Source: Fluviispira multicolorata (GTDB taxonomy: Bacteria; Bdellovibrionota_B; Oligoflexia; Silvanigrellales; Silvanigrellaceae). From it: 64,000 nucleotides of DNA. Under the pieces are notes generated by a model, which was given only the letters and a program-made list of their open reading frames with translations, was not told the DNA's origin and made no database searches. The translations under genes and the position numbers were made by a program. Location of the stretch: NCBI RefSeq assembly GCF_009208585.1, contig NZ_WFLN01000006.1, positions 62,001-126,000 of the forward strand. The letters run 5' to 3'. Below are positions 37,012 to 45,360 of this stretch, piece by piece (within the stretch, counting starts at the first letter, position 1; every line of letters starts with the position of its first letter).

Positions 37012-37089
37012 AACTCTGTCTCTGCACGCTTAAGATTTGGAAGCAAAATTCCGAAAAATCTTAATAAATGCTAAGGACAGAGTTTTTTT
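37012..37089 (+). terminator. Structured terminator after pnp, abutting the next ATG
   Basis: AACTCTGTC (37012-37020) pairs with GACAGAGTT (37076-37084), an inner helix pairs TAAGATTT with AAATCTTA, and a short GGAA/TTCC closes the middle. Seven T residues (37083-37089) end it. This would terminate pnp transcripts. The same stem contains the AAGGA Shine-Dalgarno candidate of the gene beginning at 37090. Confidence 0.6.
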
Positions 37090-37398
37090 ATGAGAACAAT
37101 CTTATTTTATATTATTTCTTTTTTATTTATTTCAATAATTATTTCCCCTAAAATTTATGCAGAAGGTTTTAGCGCAAATTGGGTTGACATTATGATATTA
37201 CATAATGGAAAATACCGAGTGATTATTAAATATACGAATTTAAAAATTGGCGAATATCGTGAGGCTTATGTTGATTTTGAATCAAAAAAAGAGGCTATTG
37301 AAGTCTTTCAAAAATTAGCCTTAGGAGCTGATTTCTACTGGGGTGATAGGAAAACAATTCACTTTCACAAAACCCCAGATAAACCAAATCCATATTAA
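37090..37398 (+). CDS. Small secreted protein of unknown function
   Basis: 102 aa. A typical signal peptide (RTILFYIISFLFISIIISPK, then IYA) is followed by an 80-residue mature domain with alternating strands (NWVDIMILHNGKYRVIIKYT) and a short helix. It is rich in Tyr and Lys and has no catalytic motif or cysteine. I do not recognise the family. The ATG follows the T-run of the terminator behind pnp at once, and the only Shine-Dalgarno candidate (AAGGA, 12 bases upstream) lies in that stem. Read-through or structure melting would be needed for good translation. It overlaps the convergent hydrolase gene by four bases. Confidence 0.65.
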   Translation: MRTILFYIISFLFISIIISPKIYAEGFSANWVDIMILHNGKYRVIIKYTNLKIGEYREAYVDFESKKEAIEVFQKLALGADFYWGDRKTIHFHKTPDKPNPY

Positions 37399-38204
37399 TT
37401 ATTTAATTTAAAATTATTTAAATTCTGAGCAAATGAAATAATAATTTGTGCAATATAACCTGAATACTCAGCAATATGAGCATGGTGACCACTGGTCAAA
37501 TACAGTTCAGTATGATTATTGCACATTGAAAGAAAGTTATAAGCATTTTGTACTGGAAAAACTTGATCATTTCTCCCATGAATAATGCATGTTGGTTGAG
37601 TTATTTTTTGAGAGTACAAATGCTCCTCTTTAAAAAAATTCATTATCAATTCAGTTTGTTTAATTTCAATCTCTTTAGAAATTAAGTTAATTTCTTTAAA
37701 TAAATAAGATTCATTTAAAATATCAAGTGCAATATTTTTTCCATACATAAGTCTTATATAAGCTTCACTTTCAGAATCTTCATTATTTAAAATATTATAG
37801 ACATCACTATTTGACAAAACCCTTTTTTTACCGCCTGGTGATGTATTATTTAAAAAAATAGCTTTTGGCATAGGAAAGTTCGCTAAAGATAGATATGATC
37901 GCACAACATAGCCACCCATTGAATGACCCAAAAAATAGAATTCATCTTTTTCATTTAGGTCAAGCATATTTACCGCAAATTTTGCATAGTCTTCAATCTT
38001 TTCTATTTCAGAAAATTTCGAATTTCCAATGTCTGGGTAATTAAAACAAATAACTTCAAAATATTTTGATAAATTTTCAATAAAATATTTATTCCATCTA
38101 TTTATACTTGATTTAAATCCTGTAAATAAAATTATTTTTCTAGCGTGCTCACCAAGATGAAAATATTCAAATGCGCAATTCTTTTTCTTTATTATTTTGT
38201 ACAT
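37395..38204 (-). CDS. Alpha/beta hydrolase, last gene of the accessory cassette
   Basis: 269 aa. The nucleophile elbow GHSMGGYV (Ser in the middle), CIIHGRNDQVFP with the acidic residue, and a late GHHAHIAEYSGYI supplying the His make a complete catalytic triad of the esterase/lipase type. A short cap lies between. No signal peptide is seen, so it should act in the cytoplasm. The start at 38204 has GGAAAG just upstream, within the end of the transporter gene; a TTG at 38216 is also in frame. It overlaps the transporter gene by about 38 bases and is the last of four overlapping genes. The substrate is unknown, and may be what the transporter takes up. Confidence 0.82.
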   Translation of the reverse strand: MYKIIKKKNCAFEYFHLGEHARKIILFTGFKSSINRWNKYFIENLSKYFEVICFNYPDIGNSKFSEIEKIEDYAKFAVNMLDLNEKDEFYFLGHSMGGYVVRSYLSLANFPMPKAIFLNNTSPGGKKRVLSNSDVYNILNNEDSESEAYIRLMYGKNIALDILNESYLFKEINLISKEIEIKQTELIMNFFKEEHLYSQKITQPTCIIHGRNDQVFPVQNAYNFLSMCNNHTELYLTSGHHAHIAEYSGYIAQIIISFAQNLNNFKLNN

Positions 38205-39285
38205 AATTCTTTCCAATATAGTTTATGGTTATTATTCCTATCAAAGAAAATAAAACAATATAATATTCATATTTAAATGCAGCATTTTGCAACAAAAATA
38301 AAGTCACGCTATTTGCAATTGCTGCTCCCATGGTCATTATCATGCCCGCCTTATACTTATCAATATTGTCAAGAATAATAGCAAATCCGGAAGAAATAAA
38401 TAAACCATATGGAATAACCAAAAGTATTTTAAGCAAATCAATATTAATATTTATTAAAATTTTACCAAAAGTCAGTATTGCAACAAGAAAATACCCAATT
38501 TTAATATTCATCAAATAATTCTTGTTAAATAGTGAAAATAATATTGCAAATAAAGAATATAATATAACTAAAGTGAAATTCAAACCAATATGAATTGAAT
38601 TAAAATTAAACAATTCAAATTGAACTAACAGTGAAGGCATCATTATTAGAAAAACTTTAAAAATATCATAAATATTACGTATACTCCATTCCCTTTTTTC
38701 AGCCTTAAAAGAATTTACTCCATTTTTCAAATCAAATTTAACTAATATAAATCTAAAGAAAAATAAAATTAGCGAAGAGACAATTATAACATATTTAAAT
38801 AGATGTATATTTACTAAATTTGAAACTACATTAGCAATCCCACATCCAAAAATAAAGCTAGCTGAAATTAATGAGGATGAATATGCTTTATTTTCAAAAT
38901 TTTCTCTTGATAAAATAATTGCTGATGAAGCATCTGCACTCGCACTCGCAACTTGAATAAATCTTAAAAATATAAATAATATACCTGAAAATATACCAAT
39001 TTTATCATATTCTGGCAATAATAAAATTAAAAAAGTACTTGCTGCCGTTATAAACATTGTTATTTTATATATTTTTAATGATCCAAACTTATCTATAAAG
39101 CTCGCAATATAAGTACCACCAATAAATTTACCAATAAAATTTAAAAACACAAAAATAAGAGGGAGTGAATATCCTGAACTATTAAAATAATGTTCTGAAA
39201 TCACAAAAGAATAAAACAAAAATATACTAAATTCAAAATATTCAAAAGCAGTGCCAGAAAATAAAATAAATGATTTACTTTTCAC
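38167..39285 (-). CDS. MFS transporter related to the metabolite:H+ symporter (MHS/ProP) family
   Basis: 372 aa with about eleven or twelve hydrophobic segments. The N-terminal pattern SGTAFEYFEFSIFLFYSFVI, then FIGKFIGGTYIASFIDKFGS and LPEYDKIGIF...FLRFIQ follows that of MHS transporters such as ProP and ShiA. The normal GDRxGRK loop is changed (DKFGSLK), which suggests a diverged transporter. It should import or export a small organic molecule with protons. The start is GTG at 39285, with GGAG six bases upstream inside the end of the preceding gene, so these are translationally coupled. The base composition is lower in GC than the housekeeping genes nearby. Confidence 0.82.
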   Translation of the reverse strand: MKSKSFILFSGTAFEYFEFSIFLFYSFVISEHYFNSSGYSLPLIFVFLNFIGKFIGGTYIASFIDKFGSLKIYKITMFITAASTFLILLLPEYDKIGIFSGILFIFLRFIQVASASADASSAIILSRENFENKAYSSSLISASFIFGCGIANVVSNLVNIHLFKYVIIVSSLILFFFRFILVKFDLKNGVNSFKAEKREWSIRNIYDIFKVFLIMMPSLLVQFELFNFNSIHIGLNFTLVILYSLFAILFSLFNKNYLMNIKIGYFLVAILTFGKILININIDLLKILLVIPYGLFISSGFAIILDNIDKYKAGMIMTMGAAIANSVTLFLLQNAAFKYEYYIVLFSLIGIITINYIGKNYVQNNKEKELRI

Positions 39286-39844
39286 CTAAAACTCCTTTTG
39301 CTTTATTTTCAAAAAAGCAAACAGATAAATCTAAAAATAATTTTATATCACTTAAATTATTCTTCAAAAAATTTTTCTCACTCACTTTTTTTTCTTCCCA
39401 ACTCAGAAATACATTTATAATATTAACTTCATCTTTTATTATTTTTTGCCTAGAGATATTTAATCCCTTTGATACACCTTCTTCATGCCTAATTCTCATA
39501 ATATCAATATTTTTCTCATAATCATCACTTGAAGGATCTAAAAGGATATCAGAATAATACTTAATTTCTTTTTCACTCGTGGAACAATTTGATATAATTG
39601 GGCAATATTGTGATTTTCCCGCTAGTGCGACTCTTTCAGAAAATCTTAAACCTCTATGAACTAATAAATTTGATTCCATTTTTTTTAAATTCATTTCTCC
39701 ACACCCTAATCCATTAATAAATTGATTTTTCATATTAAATTTATTCATATAATCATTTAAAATTTCATCCGCATATTTATTAATATCTACTAGTTTATAT
39801 TTATAACAGAGCAAATACTTACTATTTTCAATCGTAGTAATCAC
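39275..39844 (-). CDS. Unknown protein of the accessory cassette
   Basis: 189 aa with no family that I recognise. The N-terminus (ENSKYLLCYKYKLVDINKYA) is mixed alpha/beta, the middle contains a run of cysteines (GCGEMN; QYCPIISNCSTSEKE) and the C-terminus is helical and charged. No signal peptide or membrane segment is present, so it is cytoplasmic. The start is GTG at 39844, with AAGGAG five bases upstream. Its frame overlaps the regulator gene by 17 bases and the transporter gene by 11 bases, which makes a four-gene operon. It could be an enzyme or a sensor for the system; nothing in the sequence decides between them. Confidence 0.7.
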   Translation of the reverse strand: MITTIENSKYLLCYKYKLVDINKYADEILNDYMNKFNMKNQFINGLGCGEMNLKKMESNLLVHRGLRFSERVALAGKSQYCPIISNCSTSEKEIKYYSDILLDPSSDDYEKNIDIMRIRHEEGVSKGLNISRQKIIKDEVNIINVFLSWEEKKVSEKNFLKNNLSDIKLFLDLSVCFFENKAKGVLGEK

Positions 39845-40448
39845 AATAACTCCTTACACAAAATATTGGGCATATATATTCAATTTTATCAATCTTTAAA
39901 TTTATATTATTTTTTTCTCCCATTAATTTTTCAAATTCAATTACCCCCTTGTTTCTTTCTATTGACTTTATTTTTCTTAGAATCATATTTTTCTTTTTTA
40001 TACTTCTTCTTCTCTTAAAATGTATTAAACAATATGCACCCAAAAAATTATGGTAATCTTTAATTTTTTTATTCCCAAAAACAATTGAAAATTTGCTAAA
40101 AACACCTTCATATCTATCATCTAAAATTTTATAATAGCAAATATCATTATAAATTCTTTTCATTAAAAATATGAAGCTATCTATCCTTTTTTCGTTTTTT
40201 AACTCTATTTCAAATCCATCAAAATTTTTATTAGATATAATTTTAAAATCGGAGAAATCATTATTAAACTTCACTCCATTTTTTTCAAAAGAATTCAATA
40301 ATTTTATTTTCATTCTCTCAGAAATTGCTAACTGATTTTTCTCAATACGCCTCAGAGTATGTTCTGAAATCCCTGTTCTTAACGAAAACTTTAATCTTGA
40401 TAATCTTAAAACTTCTTTCCGGACCTTTAAAATATTATTAATAAGCAA
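39828..40448 (-). CDS. XRE-type helix-turn-helix regulator of the accessory cassette
   Basis: 206 aa. The N-terminal 60 residues form an HTH of the XRE/Cro type: LRLSRLKFSLRTGISEHTLRRIEKNQLAI has the two helices, turn and recognition-helix 'RRIEKN'. The C-terminal 140 residues are Lys/Ile-rich and unlike known effector domains; they may bind a ligand. The start is TTG at 40448, supported by GGGAG six bases upstream. It leads a four-gene operon and lies divergent to an 87-aa gene, with repeats in between that could be its operators. The codon and base composition of this operon is more AT-rich than that of its neighbours, which suggests it was acquired. Confidence 0.75.
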   Translation of the reverse strand: MLINNILKVRKEVLRLSRLKFSLRTGISEHTLRRIEKNQLAISERMKIKLLNSFEKNGVKFNNDFSDFKIISNKNFDGFEIELKNEKRIDSFIFLMKRIYNDICYYKILDDRYEGVFSKFSIVFGNKKIKDYHNFLGAYCLIHFKRRRSIKKKNMILRKIKSIERNKGVIEFEKLMGEKNNINLKIDKIEYICPIFCVRSYCDYYD

Positions 40449-40493
40449 ATCAATCTCCCAATTATATGAATAAATAACTATGTACTAAATTTC

Positions 40494-40610
40494 TTTGGCA
40501 TTTGGCAAGCAAAAAAATCAAAAATGATAGATAATGTAATACTTCTTACAATTTTCAGCTATATCCATTTTTATAGTATGATGATAATTATTTGGTATTT
40601 GGCAATTGCC
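40494..40610. promoter_or_regulatory. Repeated TTTGGYATTTGGCAA motif in the divergent promoter
   Basis: The 15-base motif TTTGGCATTTGGCAA occurs at 40494-40508 and again, with one change (TTTGGTATTTGGCAA), at 40591-40605. The second copy runs into the palindrome GGCAATTGCC (40601-40610). They lie 46 and 143 bases upstream of the TTG of the regulator gene and on the other side of the 87-aa gene. This is the layout of an auto-regulated divergent promoter. Confidence 0.5.
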
Positions 40611-40688
40611 TTAAAAATATAATTTGACTTCAAAGAATGAAAGTATATTTTTAACGATAGTAAATATTAATTATTACGAGGTTTTAAT

Positions 40689-40952
40689 ATGTCAATGAGT
40701 TATAAAAAAGAATGCATTTTTTCTGATATTATTTTAGATAAAGGAATATTATTTAAAAATTTGAGTGATGATCAGATATTGTATTATTATAGTTTTTTAA
40801 AGTATGAAATTGAATTCTATAACAAATATGATTTTAAATGTAATCTAATTTCAGACATTGATTGTCTAAGAGAATTAAGACGAACTAAAAAAGCAAAAAG
40901 AAAATTAGAAAAAATTCTAGCATCTAGAGCCTGTTCTCAAATTTTTTCCTAA
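40689..40952 (+). CDS. Small protein of unknown function, divergent from the regulator
   Basis: 87 aa, charged and mostly helical (RELRRTKKAKRKLEKILASR at the C-terminus), with no signal peptide, membrane segment or known motif. A GAGG site seven bases before the ATG supports translation. It is divergent from the XRE-type regulator and shares its promoter region with the repeated TTTGGYATTTGGCAA motif, so it is probably co-regulated with the four-gene cassette. A weak hairpin follows it. It might be a small regulator or partner of that system; I cannot place it in a family. Confidence 0.6.
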   Translation: MSMSYKKECIFSDIILDKGILFKNLSDDQILYYYSFLKYEIEFYNKYDFKCNLISDIDCLRELRRTKKAKRKLEKILASRACSQIFS

Positions 40953-40962
40953 AAGATAGATC

Positions 40963-40994
40963 ACCCCACGTAAATCAATAAAGTGAGGTAATTT
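40963..40994 (+). terminator. Weak hairpin after the 87-aa gene
   Basis: ACCCCAC (40963-40969) pairs with GTGAGGT (40983-40989) with one mismatch and is followed by ATTTTT. It is placed correctly as terminator for the 87-aa gene, but the stem is weak. Confidence 0.35.
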
Positions 40995-41088
40995 TTACTT
41001 CTATTTAATAGGTAACAATGCTAACTTAACCATTGACTCTCGTTTTTCTACCGATAAATGTCAACATGAAATAATAGTTCTGATTAAA

Positions 41089-41931
41089 TTATCCTTTATC
41101 TGTTATATCTTTATAAAAATTACACAACGTCTGAGCAAGTAATATAGGATCATCTGTTGTTAAATCATGACCTAAATTTTCAAGAACACATAATTTTGAA
41201 TTAGGAAAACTGTGCCATAGCGAAATGGAATTTGTCCAAGGAACTAGTTCATCGTGTTTTGATACGATAAAAAGACAAGGATAATTTATAATAGAGTTCT
41301 CTAAGTTTGCTTTATACCTTGCTGCAGCATATAGCTGCCTCAATATTGCTAAATGAGAAAAGCCCTCGATTTTCCAAAGTTCATCCCACTTATCAACAAT
41401 ATTTTCATGCTTTGACAATGTATTTTTCGAAACTAAATAGCGTGAAAGTATTTTATGTTTTGGTGGACTAATTCCAAATGATAAGAAAATAGCAAGCAAT
41501 AATTTAACCATTGGTTTTTTATTTATTCTTTTTTGCTTAAATCCAGCAGAAGAAGAGGCCATAATACAAATTGATTTTACATTAATATTTATATTTTTCT
41601 CTTTAGAAAATAATTTAGCTAACTCAATTACAACCATTCCACCTAAGCTCATTCCACATAAATGAACATTCTTAATAGACAGTTGCTCTAACGTTAATTT
41701 AACATCTTCAGCAAAATCTTTAATGCACGATCTTCCTACTCGACTTTTACTTCCTCCAGTTCCTAATAAATCAATTAAAATTATGTCACAGTATTTTAAT
41801 ATTTCATCCTCAAATTCAAGCCAAAATCCCATGGATCTGCCCAAACCTCGGATTAAAACAATTGGGGAAGATATGACTTTTACTTTTGCAGTTGATTCCT
41901 TTAATTTATAATATAAAATAGTTGGTTTCAT
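41089..41931 (-). CDS. Alpha/beta hydrolase fold protein
   Basis: 280 aa. The strand ISSPIVLIRGLGRSMGFWLE holds the oxyanion loop, GMSLGGMV (93-100) the nucleophile Ser95, IVSKHDELVPW the acid, and NLGHDLTTDDP the His. It resembles soluble esterases such as BioH, PcaD or haloperoxidases; the family is too broad for a substrate. There is no signal peptide. It lies 11 bases after an exported protein on the same strand, so the two form an operon. It is a separate gene from the hydrolase at 37395-38204, with which it shares only the general fold. Confidence 0.85.
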   Translation of the reverse strand: MKPTILYYKLKESTAKVKVISSPIVLIRGLGRSMGFWLEFEDEILKYCDIILIDLLGTGGSKSRVGRSCIKDFAEDVKLTLEQLSIKNVHLCGMSLGGMVVIELAKLFSKEKNININVKSICIMASSSAGFKQKRINKKPMVKLLLAIFLSFGISPPKHKILSRYLVSKNTLSKHENIVDKWDELWKIEGFSHLAILRQLYAAARYKANLENSIINYPCLFIVSKHDELVPWTNSISLWHSFPNSKLCVLENLGHDLTTDDPILLAQTLCNFYKDITDKG

Positions 41932-41942
41932 ATATTTAAAAC

Positions 41943-43520
41943 CTAAAGACTTTCAAATGAAATATTCGCTTGAAAGGGTGGGTTAATTGGTCGTGAAAAT
42001 TGAAAATTCCTTAACTTTTCTTCAAGACAATTTCTAACAATCTCTTGGGATTTTCCTTTTATAGCAAAAATAATATCATTTTTAGAAAAATCAAGCGAAC
42101 TCGTTCTCCTTTTAATATTTTTAATTTTAATAACACCATTTAGAACCATCAATGGGTCTTGAATCTCTTGCTCTGCAACACAATTTGCAAGTTCAGCGGA
42201 AGAAAATTCTTTTAACTCTGATAAATATTTATCTTGGATTCTTTTTATTCTATCATTTCCTATGAGATCAATTTTTAAATTTATTGTACCACGTATTCTA
42301 TCTTTTTTCATAACTTCACTTGTATATGCATTATAAACACGCTTTACAGAAAAAAGTTTTCTTACATCAATAATTTCATAATTTCTTTTAAAATAAATTA
42401 AATAATTATCTTTTATTTTAGGATCCTCATTCTTTTTAATCTCAGAACTTCCTAAAAAATACACTGCTTGGGGATCTACTTTATCATATAAATTAATTTC
42501 AATTACCTTCAATAAAGCTCTTTCTTTATGGTTTGAGTTTGAATAGTAAAGATCATTTAATTTAAAATAATTCTTAGTTGTTCTAATTCTTTTTTTCAAA
42601 TCATATGTATTAAATTCACTTAATTTCTTATTTATTGAAACAACAGTCATTGATTGCAATAGCCAAGTACCTTCTGGAAAATAAAATTTTTGTGGAACAA
42701 ATTTTTCATCTTTACACATTGCTCTATCGTGATTCAGTTTCATTAAAAATGAATATTGGATAGGTTCTTTTTTATTTGCCCAAATAAATTTTAAACTACC
42801 TTTAACTTTGCAAGGTATATCAATTATTAAACCTAGATAATAAGATTTCTGAGTTTTTAAATAACTTCCAGAACTTTGTAAAGCTGGAAAAACCTGATTT
42901 GCAACTTGAAATCCAATATTATTTATTGAAAATTTTCTCCCTAACGACTTTAAATAAATACGAATAGGATCGATTGAAATTGCTTCATCATCAATTGAAT
43001 CAAAAAGAGTTTTTTGTCCAAGGCTATTATTAATTGCATAGAGCTTAGATTCTGCAGAAAGAGAAGGAAAAGGGGAAATATTATTTTCTGAAACTATAAA
43101 CTGTAATTTTTTATTTTCATTACTAACATAGGGTCCAATATATGGGATATTTGTATTTATAAATTCATTATTTCCTACTTTTATTTCAGCACTCGCTCCA
43201 ATAAACTCATATTCTCCAACTGGAAATTTTAATAACTTTGAAGAATAAACAGTCTTAATAAAATTTTTTTTAGATAACAAAAGCTGTTTTTGATTTTTTA
43301 CTGTAGAGTCTAATGATGTATAAATATAGCGATTTTCATTAATATTACGAAAATTCAGTTTAACTGAACGGACATAAAACTCTTGAGAGCTCCCTTTTTC
43401 ATCTCCTAGGGAAAATGCCCAGGCCACTGGGAACCAAATATATCCATAATTTTCAGCATATATAAAATTCGAATGAAAAATAAAGATAACATAAATCAAT
43501 ATTGAAATTATCTTTATCAT
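41943..43520 (-). CDS. Exported protein of unknown function with a TonB-like C-terminus
   Basis: 525 aa with a signal peptide (IKIISILIYVIFIFHSNFIY, cleavage after AEN or YA). The body is beta-rich, with repeated motifs such as LKFPVGEYEFIGASAEIKVG and LNHDRAMCKDEKFVPQKFYF. The last 50 residues (SQEIVRNCLEEKLRNFQFSR, then PINPPFQANISFESL) follow the pattern 'CL...l..f.FprP......v.f' found in TonB and AgmX/GltG-type C-termini. There is no anchor, so it is periplasmic. The likeness suggests binding to an outer-membrane or peptidoglycan partner. It precedes a hydrolase gene by 11 bases. Confidence 0.65.
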   Translation of the reverse strand: MIKIISILIYVIFIFHSNFIYAENYGYIWFPVAWAFSLGDEKGSSQEFYVRSVKLNFRNINENRYIYTSLDSTVKNQKQLLLSKKNFIKTVYSSKLLKFPVGEYEFIGASAEIKVGNNEFINTNIPYIGPYVSNENKKLQFIVSENNISPFPSLSAESKLYAINNSLGQKTLFDSIDDEAISIDPIRIYLKSLGRKFSINNIGFQVANQVFPALQSSGSYLKTQKSYYLGLIIDIPCKVKGSLKFIWANKKEPIQYSFLMKLNHDRAMCKDEKFVPQKFYFPEGTWLLQSMTVVSINKKLSEFNTYDLKKRIRTTKNYFKLNDLYYSNSNHKERALLKVIEINLYDKVDPQAVYFLGSSEIKKNEDPKIKDNYLIYFKRNYEIIDVRKLFSVKRVYNAYTSEVMKKDRIRGTINLKIDLIGNDRIKRIQDKYLSELKEFSSAELANCVAEQEIQDPLMVLNGVIKIKNIKRRTSSLDFSKNDIIFAIKGKSQEIVRNCLEEKLRNFQFSRPINPPFQANISFESL

Positions 43521-43581
43521 ATTTACTCTTGCAGTCTAAGAATATTGTTTATAAAATATTTTTTTTAACTTGGAGAATACC

Positions 43582-45027
43582 GTGTCTAAAATAATGTTAC
43601 TCATGTCAAAAAAAGTTCTCCTTAAAGAAAACTCTGAATTTATAATTAGCCCAGCCTGCATAGAAATCTCTGGTATTCATATTACCAAGGTTAAAAAACA
43701 CTCATTAAAATCATACCAAAAATATTGTGAGAATGAAAATCTGCATGCAATTTATGAAATCCATGATTTTGGCGATTTTCTAATTTCTCCCTCCTTTGTT
43801 AATTGTCACACTCATGTTGCAATGAGCTTTTTTAGAGCTATATTAAACAATAGATTTAAGTCCAAAAATCTTATTGAAGATGTTTTATTTAAAGCAGAAT
43901 CCTATTTGTCTCCAGAAGATGTTCAAGCATTCGCAAGAATGGGTGCGTATGAAAATATTTTAAATGGAAATGCGCTTATCTGGGATCATTATTACCATGC
44001 ACATTCAATTGCCAACGCCTGTCTTGAAACTGGAATTTCAGCGGTTATTGCGCCAACTTTACAAGATATTTCAGGTCCAGGTGTTCACTTATGTGAAAAA
44101 GCATTTCAAGATACAATTACAATCCATGAAGATAATAAGTTTTCTAAGGATGCAATATTTTCAAGCTTTGGCCCTCATGCCACAGATACAGTAAGCGTAG
44201 ATTTATGGGAAAGACTTCGTAAAGAAGCTCTTTCAACAAACCTCCCTATCCACACACATGTTGCTCAGTCATACGAAGAAGTAAAAAGAATTTATGCAAA
44301 ACACAAATTAACACCCATTGCATTTTTAAAAAAATTAAAAATTTTAAAGAGCGAAATAAAATCATTATTAGTGCATGGAATTTACCTCGATAAAAGTGAT
44401 TTAAATAGTATAAACTCAAAAAGTAGTGCACTCGTTTTTTGCCCTTTTTCCCAAATGATTTTTCAGTTTCCTGCAAATATTTTAGATTGGGAAAAGCATA
44501 AGCTACAATGGTTTATTGCAACTGATTGCGTCGCAAGTAACGACTCTATGAATATTCAAAAAGAATTGCGTTTTGTCAGCGGCTTTCCTTCCTTACACAA
44601 TACATTTCAAAATTATCAAAAAATTCTTAAAAAGAGTTCACTTAAAGAGAGGACTATATTTTTAAAAAACCGTAAGAAAACAAAACTTTTAGAGGATAAA
44701 TTTTCAAACTCTTCTTTTTTATTAAATAAGATTTTATCTGGTCCTGGAAATTTCCACCCAAAATTTAAAGCAGGTTCAATTGAGATAAATGCATTGGCTA
44801 ATTTAACAGTTTGGGACATTGACCACCCATCATTTTGGCCTCCAAATAATTTACAAAGAAGCTTGAGTATGGGCGATACAACAGGAGCTATTCACAATAT
44901 GTGTATCAAAGGCAAGTGGGTCGGGAAAAATGGACAATTTACACACAGCATTCTCACAAGTGATAAATATAAACAGTCCTTAAAAGAGGCAAATGAGCGT
45001 CTTACTATTTTGCTTAAAAAAATATAA
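43582..45027 (+). CDS. Amidohydrolase-family deaminase/hydrolase
   Basis: 481 aa of the metal-dependent amidohydrolase superfamily (relatives: SAH/MTA deaminase, chlorohydrolase, guanine deaminase). The zinc ligands are visible: SPSFVNCHTHVAMSFFRA (HxH), IHTHVAQSYEEVKRIY (His), VHGIYLDKSD (His) and ATDCVASNDSM (Asp). The C-terminal composite domain (EINALANLTVWDIDHPSFWP) is also normal. The start is GTG at 43582, with GGAG six bases upstream; a TTG at 43570 also lies in frame. I would call it a SAH/MTA-deaminase-like enzyme but the substrate is not certain. Confidence 0.85.
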   Translation: MSKIMLLMSKKVLLKENSEFIISPACIEISGIHITKVKKHSLKSYQKYCENENLHAIYEIHDFGDFLISPSFVNCHTHVAMSFFRAILNNRFKSKNLIEDVLFKAESYLSPEDVQAFARMGAYENILNGNALIWDHYYHAHSIANACLETGISAVIAPTLQDISGPGVHLCEKAFQDTITIHEDNKFSKDAIFSSFGPHATDTVSVDLWERLRKEALSTNLPIHTHVAQSYEEVKRIYAKHKLTPIAFLKKLKILKSEIKSLLVHGIYLDKSDLNSINSKSSALVFCPFSQMIFQFPANILDWEKHKLQWFIATDCVASNDSMNIQKELRFVSGFPSLHNTFQNYQKILKKSSLKERTIFLKNRKKTKLLEDKFSNSSFLLNKILSGPGNFHPKFKAGSIEINALANLTVWDIDHPSFWPPNNLQRSLSMGDTTGAIHNMCIKGKWVGKNGQFTHSILTSDKYKQSLKEANERLTILLKKI

Positions 45028-45063
45028 AAACTTCTGTATAAAAAAGATAGTAAGAAGTACGAC

Positions 45064-45092
45064 TTGAATATTATTTTACCTTAAGATATAGC
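45064..45092 (+). promoter_or_regulatory. Promoter of tRNA-Gln
   Basis: TTGAAT and TATAGC are separated by 17 bases and end 15 bases before the mature tRNA begins at 45108. This is the expected placement for a short stable-RNA leader. Confidence 0.5.
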
Positions 45093-45107
45093 TCAGCCAA
45101 TCGAATT

Positions 45108-45181
45108 TGGGGAATCGTCTAATGGCAGGACGACGGGTTCTGACTCCGTTAGTCTAGGTTCGAGTCCTAGTTCCCCAGCCA
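45108..45181 (+). tRNA. tRNA-Gln (CUG)
   Basis: 74 nucleotides with a complete cloverleaf: acceptor TGGGGAA/TTCCCCA, D-arm GTCTAATGGCAGGAC, anticodon loop TTCTGAC (anticodon CTG), T-arm TAGG TTCGAGT CCTAG, discriminator G and encoded CCA. No repeated 3' end suggesting an integrated element was found nearby. Confidence 0.95.
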
Positions 45182-45289
45182 CTTAAAAACAAAGTAATTT
45201 ATATTTTTTTATAAATTCCCCTGAGCCTCATGAATGATTTTATTTATTATCAATAATAATTCAATAAATATCTCTTCCTATAAATTTTT

Positions 45290-45322
45290 TATCTGTGCTA
45301 TTATGTTGATATATTGTGCACA
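45290..45322. promoter_or_regulatory. Inverted repeat upstream of the 53-aa ORF
   Basis: TCTGTGC (45290-45296) and GCACAGA (45316-45322) are exact complements around a 19-base AT-rich centre. They lie 39 bases upstream of the ATG at 45361. This may be an operator, or chance. Confidence 0.3.
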
Positions 45323-45360
45323 GATTTCCAATCAGTCTTTTTCTTGGATAGGGAGATAGT

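Noticed and set aside
37012..37089. Stand-alone small RNA behind pnp
   Set aside because: The structure and T-run fit a terminator for pnp; there is no separate promoter visible, so I list it as terminator only.
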